Below, piece after piece: positions 7,339 through 14,176 of a DNA stretch of 19,456 nt (positions within the stretch are counted from its first letter, which is position 1; each line of letters opens with the position of its first letter). The notes under the pieces were generated by a model. The model ran no database searches and was not told the DNA's origin. It saw only the letters and a program-made list of their open reading frames with translations. Source of the DNA: JBEKHI01 sp050012355 (GTDB lineage: Bacteria > Actinomycetota > Actinomycetes > Streptosporangiales > Streptosporangiaceae); NCBI GenBank assembly GCA_050012355.1, contig JBEKHI010000122.1, forward strand, positions 1 to 19,456, given 5' to 3'. Made by a program: the position numbers and the translations under genes.

Positions 7339-7406
7339 GACTCAGTGCAGGGCACCCTCTTGGTGGGCTCCAGCTTGTCCAGCTTGCGTACCTTGATCTT
7401 CGTCAT
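7335..7406 (-). CDS. Candidate RiPP precursor peptide B (23 aa)
   Basis: The first 16 residues read MTKIKVRKLDKLEPTK, differing from peptide A only at Thr8/Lys, Ile12/Leu and Ser14/Pro. The seven-residue tail differs completely, contains one Cys and ends Thr-Glu-Ser. The start is supported by the same GACGAAAGG element 7 nt upstream (7422-7414) and by a heptad array at 7452-7480. It is convergent with the M50 gene and the two stop codons overlap in CTAG (7335-7338). It would be transcribed separately from the enzymes yet, by homology, processed by them. A silent or decaying duplicate is the alternative, but the conserved promoter layout argues for a working gene. Confidence 0.82.
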   Translation of the reverse strand: MTKIKVRKLDKLEPTKRVPCTES

Positions 7407-7451
7407 GCGATTCCCTTTCGTCTCGGTGGTTCGCACCAAGTCTCGGGTAGC

Positions 7452-7480
7452 CCGCTGACGCATCGCTTGCGTGCCGCTGG
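7452..7480 (-). promoter_or_regulatory. SARP-type operator: three 7-bp direct repeats at 11-bp spacing upstream of peptide B
   Basis: Read on the minus strand: CCAGCGG (7480-7474), CAAGCGA (7469-7463) and TCAGCGG (7458-7452), each 11 bp apart with 4-bp spacers. The heptad and its orientation relative to the peptide match the array before peptide A. It ends 45 bp before the start codon, against 50 bp for peptide A. This suggests one activator drives both peptides. Confidence 0.72.
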
Positions 7481-7847
7481 ACTCGGCGGCCCGGGCAGGC
7501 ACTCGCACCCCATCAGAAGATATTCGCTACTCGGATGTCAGTGACCCGGAGCGGTTGCGACATTACCGTCGGATACCACAAGCTGACCAGCATCGGGACA
7601 TAGACCGCACATCGGTAGCTGTGTAAGTAATCAGAAAATAACGAGATCTCTCCTAGAAATTCACCATACTGGGTGGTAACTTCTTGCCGACGCGCCCCTG
7701 CGTCGAAGAACCTCCGGCACCGGCCTGGCCCGACCGGAAGTCCGATGGTGATCCCGCGGGCTTCTGGACGGCCACCACCCCCACCCACCCCACGCGGCCA
7801 CACCTAATCGGTGCTGACCGCAACCATCCGAGAGGTGACTACCGACA
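7481..7847. other. Intergenic region upstream of the sedolisin gene
   Basis: Together with 7407-7480 this forms a 441-bp gap between divergent genes. Positions about 7615-7675 are clearly richer in A and T than the surroundings (for example AGAAAATAACGAG), as expected for a promoter, but I cannot place -35 and -10 boxes with confidence. AGAGG at 7831-7835 may serve as ribosome binding site for the sedolisin. A 96-codon open frame on the minus strand shows no family features. Confidence 0.5.
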
Positions 7848-9917
7848 GTGAGACTCAGTGACCGCATGCGTGCATTGGCGCGCCTCGCGACCGTCGGAGC
7901 GCTTGGCACCGCGCTCTGTTTCAGCGCGGCGGCGACTGCCAGCGCCGCGACACCGACACCTTCGGCGGCCGACCGTCTGATCGCCGCTGAGGCGACCCAC
8001 GACGCGCACGCCTCACAGCCAACGCGGACAGCGGCGAACTCCGGTTTCAGCCACGCCTGTCGCGCCGTGATCGTCGTCGGCAAGCAGTCCTGCTTCGCTC
8101 TCAAGCGGGGCGGCATCCACCCGATGGCGGCGAGTTCCACGCCGGACGCCATACCGTCTGGCTACGGTTACGGGCCCTCGCAGCTGCAGTCGGCGTACAA
8201 CCTGACCTCAGCCTCCGCCTCGGATGGCTCCGGGGAGACGGTGGCGCTCGTCGACGCGTACGACGACCCGACGGCAGCGAGCGACCTGGCCGCCTACCGG
8301 TCGGCCGCGGGCCTGCCAACCGTCCCGAGCTTCGAGAAGGTCAACCAGGAAGGCGAGACCTCTCCGCTGCCGGCCGAGGCTCCCTCGGACGACGACTGGA
8401 CCCTTGAGGAGTCGCTCGACCTGGACATGGTCTCCTCGATCTGTCCCGAGTGCAACATCGTCCTGGTCGAGGCGGACAACGACAGCGGCGACGGCCTGTA
8501 CATCGCGGAGAACACCGCGGCTAGCCTAGCCGGTTACGTCTCCAACTCCTGGGGTGGGAGCGAGTCCTCAACCGACACCACCTACGACTCCGAGTACTTC
8601 GATCACCCCGGCGACGTCATCACCGCCTCCGCGGGTGACTCCGACTATGGCGTGATCTACCCGGCGACCTCGCCGAATGTGGTCTCGGTCGGCGGCACCA
8701 GCCTGAGCACGTCCTCGAACTCGCGCGGCTGGACCGAGTCGGTGTGGAACGACGGCGGCGGCGAGGGCACCGGTTCTGGCTGCTCGGCGTACGAGTCACA
8801 GCCGTCCTGGCAGACCGCGCTCGACCTGCCGTCCGGCTGCTCCAAGCGGATCGACAACGACACCGCGGCCGACGCCGACCCGGACACTGGCCTCGCGGTC
8901 TACGACACCTCGAACGACAACGGCGGGTGGGTCGAGGTCGGCGGCACCAGCGCCTCCTCTCCGATGCTCGCGGCCATGTACGCCCTCGCCGACAACCCCG
9001 GCGACACCCCGGCCGACGACATCTACACCCACACCAGCGACTTCTACGACATCACCAGCGGCAGTGACGGCAGCTGCAGCCCGGCGTACCTGTGCACCGC
9101 GGAGACCGGCTACGACGGTCCGACCGGTATCGGCACCCCGGACGGCATCGCCGGCCTGAAGACCGGTAGCACCACCACCGGCAACACAGTGACGGTGACG
9201 AACCCGGGCAGCCAGACCGGCACGGTCGGCACCGCGGCCTCGCTGCAGATCACCGCGACCGACTCGGCCTCCGGCCAGACGCTGACCTACAGTGCCACCG
9301 GCCTGCCGACCGGCCTGTCGATCAGCTCCAGTTCCGGCCTGATCTCCGGCACGCCGTCGGCGGCGGGCACCTACAGCGTGACCGTGACCGCCGAGGACAC
9401 CACCGACGCGTCCGGCTCCGCATCCTTCACCTGGACGATCAGCTCCTCGACGAGCAGCTGTACCTCGACCGCGGACGTCGTCGGGAACCCCAACTTCGCC
9501 GACGGCTCGACCGACTGGACCGCCTCGGCCGACGTCATCGGTGAATGGGGAAGCAGCGAGCCGCCGATCAGCGGCAGCGACTACGACGCCTGGCTCGACG
9601 GCTACGCCGCGCCGCATACCGACACGCTCTCCCAGTCGGTGACGCTTCCATCCGGCTGCTCCGGCACGCTCGAGGTGTGGCTGCACATCGACAGCGATGA
9701 CACCAGCGGTACCAACGGCTCCTTCACCATCCAGGTCGCTGGCACCACGATCGCCACGTTCACCAACCTCAACGCGAACTCCGGCTACACCGAGCACAGC
9801 TACACGGTCCCGTCCTCCGACTCCGGCGAGTCCATCAAGCTCTTGTTCACCGGTGTCGAGAACAACGACGTGAACACCGACTACGTCGTCGGCCAGGTCG
9901 AGCTCAACGCAGGCTGA
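7848..9917 (+). CDS. Secreted sedolisin (S53) serine-carboxyl protease with C-terminal Ig-like and jelly-roll-like domains
   Basis: A 689-residue exported endopeptidase of the acid-active sedolisin family. A signal peptide spans about residues 1-33, with a likely cut after ATASA. A short propeptide-like stretch of about 65 residues follows. The catalytic domain runs from about 100 to 440: Glu187 and Asp191 (EESLD), oxyanion Asp264 (SAGDSDYG) and nucleophile Ser368 (GGTSASSP). DITSG and GYDGPTGIG near 400-430 resemble the family calcium site. Residues about 450-532 match a putative Ig (He_PIG) domain (TYSATGLPTGLSIS, SGTPSAAGTYSVTV), and about 538-689 form a beta-rich domain resembling carbohydrate-binding folds. 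The start is GTG 7848 with AGAGG 12 nt upstream; ATG 7866 is possible and keeps the signal peptide. It ends at a strong hairpin, so it is probably monocistronic. A role in the neighbouring peptide locus is possible but unsupported. Confidence 0.92.
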   Translation: MRLSDRMRALARLATVGALGTALCFSAAATASAATPTPSAADRLIAAEATHDAHASQPTRTAANSGFSHACRAVIVVGKQSCFALKRGGIHPMAASSTPDAIPSGYGYGPSQLQSAYNLTSASASDGSGETVALVDAYDDPTAASDLAAYRSAAGLPTVPSFEKVNQEGETSPLPAEAPSDDDWTLEESLDLDMVSSICPECNIVLVEADNDSGDGLYIAENTAASLAGYVSNSWGGSESSTDTTYDSEYFDHPGDVITASAGDSDYGVIYPATSPNVVSVGGTSLSTSSNSRGWTESVWNDGGGEGTGSGCSAYESQPSWQTALDLPSGCSKRIDNDTAADADPDTGLAVYDTSNDNGGWVEVGGTSASSPMLAAMYALADNPGDTPADDIYTHTSDFYDITSGSDGSCSPAYLCTAETGYDGPTGIGTPDGIAGLKTGSTTTGNTVTVTNPGSQTGTVGTAASLQITATDSASGQTLTYSATGLPTGLSISSSSGLISGTPSAAGTYSVTVTAEDTTDASGSASFTWTISSSTSSCTSTADVVGNPNFADGSTDWTASADVIGEWGSSEPPISGSDYDAWLDGYAAPHTDTLSQSVTLPSGCSGTLEVWLHIDSDDTSGTNGSFTIQVAGTTIATFTNLNANSGYTEHSYTVPSSDSGESIKLLFTGVENNDVNTDYVVGQVELNAG

Positions 9918-9929
9918 CCAGCGTTAAGT

Positions 9930-9974
9930 GACGGCGGTGTCCCCGGCGGGCCGGAGCCCGGGGAGACCGCCGTC
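9930..9974. terminator. Strong bidirectional hairpin between sedolisin and M20 genes
   Basis: GACGGCGGT (9930-9938) pairs with ACCGCCGTC (9966-9974). After one G/G mismatch, TCCCCGG (9940-9946) pairs with CCGGGGA (9958-9964). It starts 13 bp after the sedolisin stop and ends just before the 3' end of the minus-strand operon, so it can serve both. No T-tract follows, as is common in high-GC actinomycetes. Confidence 0.85.
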
Positions 9975-9978
9975 GTCG

Positions 9979-11154
9979 TTAGCGGGTCAGCAGGCGATAC
10001 CGGAGGTCGTGGTCGGTGGCGGCGTCGACCACGGTCCAGGCCAGGGCGGTCGCGGACTCCAGCAGCGCGCGTTCGGCTACCGGGGTGACGGTGTGCGCGG
10101 TGAAGCCGGCCTGGTGGTTAACAGCGGGCAGCGAGCCGATGCCCACGTAGGGGTGGATCGCGGGCACTATCTGCGACACGTTGCCCATGTCGGTCGAAGC
10201 CCGCGCCATCGAGGCGGCGCGATCCGCTGGGTCGGTGAATACCCGGCCCAGTTCGACCGCGTTTCGCTGGTAGCTGGCGGACAGTCCCTCGTCGGTGCGG
10301 AACTCCGCGTACCTCGGGGATTCCTCCTCGATGGTGACCTCGCACCGGGCGGCGAGCGCACCCGCCTCGAAGCACCGCCGCACCTTCACCTCGAGCCCGT
10401 TCAGTTCCTGCGTCGTGGACGCCCGGACGTACCAGCGGCCCTCGGCGGACTCAGGGATGATGTTCGGCGCGGCGCCGCCGTTGGTGACGATGCCGTGCAC
10501 CCTGGCTGTGCTGGGGAGTTGCTGACGGAGCAGGCCAATGGCCACCTGCGCGATCGTGAACGCGTCGGCGGCGTTGCGGCCTAGCTCGGGGTAGGCGGCG
10601 GCGTGCGCGGCCTCGCCGGTGTAGCCGATCCGGAGGTGGGATACCGCGTACGGGTTGGCGCGGATCACGTCAACCGGGCCGGGGTGGACCATCATGGCGG
10701 CGTGCGCGTCGTCGAAAGCGCCCGCCTCGATCATCGCGACCTTGCCGCCGCCGCCCTCTTCGGCGGGGGTGCCGAGAACCACGATGGTGATCCCGAGGTC
10801 GTCAGCCAGCCCGGTCAGCGCGACGGCCGCCGCGGTGGTGATCGACGCGATCAGGTTGTGTCCGCAGGCATGCCCGATGCCGGGCAGCGCGTCGTACTCG
10901 GCGCACAACGTGATATGCAGCGGCCCTGAGCCATATTCAGCGCGAAACGCGGTCGCCATCCCGCAGTACGGCGCCTCGATCTTGAACCCGGCATCGGCCA
11001 GCGCGGACGCCACCCGGGCCGAGGACTTGACCTCCTGCCAGGCGATCTCCGGCTCGGCGTGCAGCGCGCGGGACAGCCCGATCGCCGCCTGCGCGTAGTC
11101 GGCGACCGCGGACTGAACCGCGGCCTTGAGGCCGCTGGGCGCCGTAGTGCTCAT
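9979..11154 (-). CDS. M20-family amidohydrolase/peptidase (AbgB-like)
   Basis: A 391-residue metal-dependent amidohydrolase that should cut an acyl-amino acid or similar amide. Metal and catalytic motifs of the M20 family are present: CAEYDALPGIGHACGHN near residues 85-100, PAEEGGGGK with the catalytic Glu pair, a HPGP motif, the lid-domain His in GEAAHAAAYPELGRNAA, and STDMGNVSQIVPAIHP near the C-terminus. It resembles p-aminobenzoyl-glutamate or indole-acetyl-amino-acid hydrolases rather than true dipeptidases. ATG 11154 is chosen because it overlaps the stop of the DUF1028 gene as ATGA; the upstream extension of the open frame is shadow sequence. It is the last gene of the five-gene operon and ends at the hairpin at 9930-9974. 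The substrate is unknown; it may release or remove an acyl or amino-acid group from the compound handled by the monooxygenase. Confidence 0.88.
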   Translation of the reverse strand: MSTTAPSGLKAAVQSAVADYAQAAIGLSRALHAEPEIAWQEVKSSARVASALADAGFKIEAPYCGMATAFRAEYGSGPLHITLCAEYDALPGIGHACGHNLIASITTAAAVALTGLADDLGITIVVLGTPAEEGGGGKVAMIEAGAFDDAHAAMMVHPGPVDVIRANPYAVSHLRIGYTGEAAHAAAYPELGRNAADAFTIAQVAIGLLRQQLPSTARVHGIVTNGGAAPNIIPESAEGRWYVRASTTQELNGLEVKVRRCFEAGALAARCEVTIEEESPRYAEFRTDEGLSASYQRNAVELGRVFTDPADRAASMARASTDMGNVSQIVPAIHPYVGIGSLPAVNHQAGFTAHTVTPVAERALLESATALAWTVVDAATDHDLRYRLLTR

Positions 11155-11822
11155 CGCCGGTCCCCCGGAACGCCGAACGCGGGCGCCCCGGCCGGGTCCA
11201 GCGCCCGCCGCAGGTAGTCCGCCTTCTGCCCGCGCCACAGCTCCCACAGCCGCCCCAGCTCGCCGCCGGGGTCCTCGTGGTCGTCCACTCGCAGATCGGT
11301 CACCGGCCAGGACACCTGCTCGGCCACGGCGAGCCCGGCCGACCTGACCGGCCCTTGCTCACCGCCGGCGGCGAGCCCGGCCCGCAGCGCTGTAAGCAGC
11401 CGTTCTTCAAACACCGTGCCATCGTACGCCGCGTAGGCCGCAAGCATCGCATCAACGACACCCGCGCTGGCCAGCAGGTTCCCCGCCGCGACCACCCCGT
11501 CCCCCGCGACGGCCGCGTGGACACCGAGGGTGTTCGCACCGCTATACACCGCGGTCCGTCCGGCCGCGTCGACGACGGCGAGCTGCCGGTAGGCCGACGC
11601 CGGATCGGACGCCCGGGCCCGGTCAACCGCCTCGTCCGGCGAGAGCCCGGAACCCAGCAGATCGAGCACCAGCGACCCCAGCGCCGGATTCGTCACGTTC
11701 TGCGAGGCGACAACCCCGACGCCGGTCCGCAGGTGCAGGCACCGAGCCGCGACCGCCGGGCTAGACGAGGCCACAACCATCCCGATTGCCCCACCCGACA
11801 CAGCAGCCACTGAGAGGGTCAC
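11151..11822 (-). CDS. DUF1028 family protein (Ntn-hydrolase-like)
   Basis: A 223-residue protein matching the DUF1028 pattern. The N-terminus TLSVAAVSGGAIGMVVASSS corresponds to the family start ..S.VA...G..GVAVAS. It continues with RTGVGVVASQNVTNP, LGSLVLDLLGSGLSPDEAV, QLAVVDAAGRTAVYSG, VVAAGNLLASAGVVDAML and the C-terminal LRVDDHEDPGGELGRLWEL. The family has an Ntn-hydrolase-like fold and is often found in degradative gene sets, but its reaction is not established. Start GTG 11822 overlaps the Rid stop as GTGA, and its own stop overlaps the M20 start as ATGA. The longer open frame upstream belongs to the Rid gene in another frame and should be ignored. An amide-cleaving role in the same pathway is inference. 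Confidence 0.85.
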   Translation of the reverse strand: MTLSVAAVSGGAIGMVVASSSPAVAARCLHLRTGVGVVASQNVTNPALGSLVLDLLGSGLSPDEAVDRARASDPASAYRQLAVVDAAGRTAVYSGANTLGVHAAVAGDGVVAAGNLLASAGVVDAMLAAYAAYDGTVFEERLLTALRAGLAAGGEQGPVRSAGLAVAEQVSWPVTDLRVDDHEDPGGELGRLWELWRGQKADYLRRALDPAGAPAFGVPGDRR

Positions 11823-12226
11823 GAGTCCAGCACCGCTATCGCGTCTATTTCCACCAGCCATTCTGGGCGGGCTAGGGCTGACACCACCAGGCCGGTGGAT
11901 ACCGGGTACACGCCGCGGAGCCACTGACCGATGGTCCGGTACACCGGCTCCCGGTAGCGAGTGTCGGTCAGGTAGATGGTGACCTTCACGATGTCCGCCA
12001 CCGAGCCGCCAGCCTCGCCGAGCAGCACCGAGATGTTGCGCATGGCCTGGTCGGCTTGGGCCGCCGGGTCGCCGATGCCCACTGACGAACCGGTATCCAG
12101 CGATTGCCCGACCTGACCTCGCAGGTACACCGTCGAACCGGCGACGACCGCCTGGCACAGGTCGTTGTCCAGGTTCTGCTCCGGATAGGTGTCCCTGGTG
12201 TTGAACTTCCGCAGTCGCCGGATCAC
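11819..12226 (-). CDS. Rid (YjgF/YER057c/UK114) family protein lacking the canonical Arg
   Basis: A 135-residue small trimer-forming protein of the Rid superfamily. Recognisable parts are AVVAGSTVYLRGQVG, DPAAQADQAMRNISVLLGEAG, VKVTIYLTD and LVEIDAIAVLDS. RidA proper hydrolyses reactive imines with an Arg in the motif YPAR-S; here the aligned segment is YPVSTG (residues 107-112), so Ser110 stands where that Arg should be. This puts it among Rid subfamilies not expected to show ordinary 2-aminoacrylate deaminase activity. Rid members in catabolic operons act on pathway-specific enamine or carbamate intermediates (RutC, aminomuconate-type deaminases). The GTG start at 12226 overlaps the monooxygenase stop (GTGA), and its stop overlaps the DUF1028 start in the same way. 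Its role is probably a step after ring oxidation, by context only. Confidence 0.88.
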   Translation of the reverse strand: MIRRLRKFNTRDTYPEQNLDNDLCQAVVAGSTVYLRGQVGQSLDTGSSVGIGDPAAQADQAMRNISVLLGEAGGSVADIVKVTIYLTDTRYREPVYRTIGQWLRGVYPVSTGLVVSALARPEWLVEIDAIAVLDS

Positions 12227-13647
12227 GAACCGATCACCTTGTCCGATAGCGAGGCGGCGCTGCGCACCAGATCCAGCGGGCCGTCGAAGTCGAACGACCG
12301 GTAGACCGCCGCCATGTTCGCGAACGGCGGGGACTGGGCGAACAGCTGGAACGTCAGCCGGTGCCCGGCGTAGTCGCTGTTCAGCAGGTCACGGGCGAAG
12401 GCGAGCAGCTTGCGGCGATCGGAAGCGTCCCATTGCTCGTTGACCGTGTAGTACTTCGCCAGCCAGGCACCCGGCTCGGCCGCGTCGAAGCTGGCGGCGT
12501 CCGGCGTCAGGCAGATCTGCCCGCCGCACAGCTCCCTGGCGATGTGCATGGCGCCGGGCAGGCCCCTGGTAGCGAGTACCCGGCCGGTGTACAGCAGCGA
12601 CTGGTTCGGCATCAGCAGGCCGCCGGGGCTCGGCTCGGCGAGCGCGATCGACGCGGTCAGGTGCGCGTTGACGCTCTCCCGGTAGATCGCCAGCTCGGCC
12701 AGCTTCTCCTGGACCGCCTGCTGGTGCTGCAGCCCGGTCTGCCGCACGTTCCACAACGCGGCGCCGATCAGCAGGTCAGCGAGCCGCAGCACCCGCTGGG
12801 TGTACGGGAACGCGCTGTACCGGTGCAGCGTGGACCTGATGAAGGCGGCGGCCCGGGTATGCCGGTAGAACAGCACGTCCTCCCACGGGATCTCCACGTC
12901 GTCGAAGATCACCAGCGAGTCGATCTCGTCGACCCGCGTCGACAAGGGATAGTCGAGAGCCGACCTGCCTGAGAACCCGGACCGGCAGATGTACTTCATT
13001 CCCGGCGCGCCCATCCGGGCGATGAAGCCGACCGCGTAGTCCGAGAGCGCGTCGTTTCCCCAGTTGGCGATGGTGGGCTTGGCGAACGCCTGGTTCGCGT
13101 ACGCCGCCGCGGTCTCGTACTTGGCGCCGCGCACCACGATCCCGCCGTCGGTCTCCCGCACCACGTGCAGCAGCATGTCCGGATCCTGATCCTGCGGCCG
13201 TTTGGAGCGGTCACCCTTGGGATCGGTGTTGGCGGAGACATGGAACACGTCGTTATGGACTGATTGTTCTACGTGGTCGCGAATGTTGGCGGCGAACCTT
13301 GGGTCCACCTCGTTCAGCACGTCCTGGCCGTCATAGAGAGACCACATTTCCCCGATGGTCTCGTCGCCGACCCTGGTGACGACGCCGCGGACGTCGTCGA
13401 GCACCGCGTCCACCGCGGCCCGCTTGTCCGCCCAGTCCTGACGGGTCCGGGGCGGCTTATGCGCGATGCTGTTCCGCTCCCCCGTGTCGTCGGTGTAGCT
13501 GAGCGCCATGTCGTAGATGCGCGCGCGGATGTCGACCGCCGGCTTGAACGCGGGATGCTCGGTAACGTCTTTTACCCGCTCCCCGTCGATCCACACCTCA
13601 CGGCCGTCCCTGATCGAGTCGCGGTATTCCTCGCCGGTCCGAATCAC
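12223..13647 (-). CDS. HpaB-family FADH2-dependent monooxygenase (oxygenase component)
   Basis: A 474-residue oxygenase component of a two-component flavin monooxygenase, in the family of 4-hydroxyphenylacetate 3-hydroxylase. The N-terminus IRTGEEYRDSIRDGREVWI followed by DGERVKDVTEHPAF is diagnostic. The middle acyl-CoA-dehydrogenase-like part contains LLHVVRETDGGIVVRGAK and SLVIFDDVEIPWEDVLFY, and the helical C-terminus contains ARELCGGQICLTPD. It uses reduced FAD from the partner encoded immediately upstream, with which it shares an ATGA overlap (13644-13647). The family covers phenol, chlorophenol and pyrrole-2-carboxylate type hydroxylases, so the substrate cannot be assigned. With Rid, DUF1028 and M20 genes behind it, a nitrogen-containing aromatic or heteroaromatic compound seems likely (inference). 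No frame damage is seen and the length is normal. Confidence 0.9.
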   Translation of the reverse strand: MIRTGEEYRDSIRDGREVWIDGERVKDVTEHPAFKPAVDIRARIYDMALSYTDDTGERNSIAHKPPRTRQDWADKRAAVDAVLDDVRGVVTRVGDETIGEMWSLYDGQDVLNEVDPRFAANIRDHVEQSVHNDVFHVSANTDPKGDRSKRPQDQDPDMLLHVVRETDGGIVVRGAKYETAAAYANQAFAKPTIANWGNDALSDYAVGFIARMGAPGMKYICRSGFSGRSALDYPLSTRVDEIDSLVIFDDVEIPWEDVLFYRHTRAAAFIRSTLHRYSAFPYTQRVLRLADLLIGAALWNVRQTGLQHQQAVQEKLAELAIYRESVNAHLTASIALAEPSPGGLLMPNQSLLYTGRVLATRGLPGAMHIARELCGGQICLTPDAASFDAAEPGAWLAKYYTVNEQWDASDRRKLLAFARDLLNSDYAGHRLTFQLFAQSPPFANMAAVYRSFDFDGPLDLVRSAASLSDKVIGS

Positions 13648-14120
13648 CTGTACGTCTCCTCGCTAGTGGTCAGCCGCCGGTAACCGCGGTCGTGGTAGGC
13701 AAGTGGCGCGTGGCCGCTCGCGGAGCTGCCGGTCACCTCACCGACGAACAGCAGGTGGGTGCCCACCGCGATGGTCCGCGCCAGCACGCAGCTGAACGAC
13801 GCGGCCGACTCCGCCAGCAGCATGGGGTCGCGCCAGGACGCGCCGCCAAAGTCGTAGGACCGCTCCCCGCGCCGCCCCGCGAACGTATCGGCGATGTACG
13901 CCTGGTGTTCGGCGAGCACGTTGACGCAAAAAACCTTATTTATCGCCATAACGCCGGTAAGAGGACTGCGCCGGTTCACCGCGACCAGCAACGTCGGCGG
14001 GTCCGCGCTCACCGAGCACATCGCGCTGATCGTCTGGGCCATCCGGCCGCCCGGTCCGTCCGTCACGACCACTGTCACGCCCGTCGCGGCGTTGGCCATC
14101 GCGGCGATGAACTCGGTCAC
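13644..14120 (-). CDS. Flavin reductase (HpaC-like reductase component)
   Basis: A 158-residue NAD(P)H:flavin oxidoreductase of the flavin-reductase-like domain family, supplying FADH2 to the adjacent oxygenase. Family features are ATGVTVVVT at the N-terminus, MAQTISAMCSVSADPPTLLVAV (flavin-binding strand-loop), FCVNVLAEHQ, GTHLLFVGEV and PLAYHDRGYRRL near the end. GTG 14120 is chosen because an in-frame TGA lies a short distance upstream and the family motif begins at once; a Shine-Dalgarno is weak (CTGGA about 4 nt before). It is the first gene of the operon, 56 bp downstream of the LysR stop, so a promoter could lie in that gap or the operon could be read through from LysR. All four junctions behind it are 4-base overlaps. 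Confidence 0.9.
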   Translation of the reverse strand: MTEFIAAMANAATGVTVVVTDGPGGRMAQTISAMCSVSADPPTLLVAVNRRSPLTGVMAINKVFCVNVLAEHQAYIADTFAGRRGERSYDFGGASWRDPMLLAESAASFSCVLARTIAVGTHLLFVGEVTGSSASGHAPLAYHDRGYRRLTTSEETYR

Positions 14121-14176
14121 GAATCCAGTGTCAGCCGGCCCTCATACATCACGCAAGCAGCGGAATTCGGTGCACT

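Noticed and set aside
7405..7458. 17-codon plus-strand frame overlapping the peptide B start, considered as a third precursor
   Set aside because: It does not share the MTKIKVR leader and has no ribosome binding site of its own.
7513..7803. 96-codon open frame on the minus strand upstream of the sedolisin
   Set aside because: No recognisable domain, no good ribosome binding site, odd composition, and it covers the promoter region of two divergent genes. Long open frames arise by chance in GC-rich DNA.
8796..9797. 333-codon open frame antisense to the sedolisin gene
   Set aside because: Gly/Arg/Val-rich low-complexity translation typical of a codon shadow; the sense strand encodes clear S53 and Ig-like domains.
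14121..14151. Ten-codon frame (MYEGRLTLDS) ending in the TGA that overlaps the flavin reductase GTG, considered as a coupling leader peptide
   Set aside because: Too short to distinguish from chance and no ribosome binding site was recognised before it.
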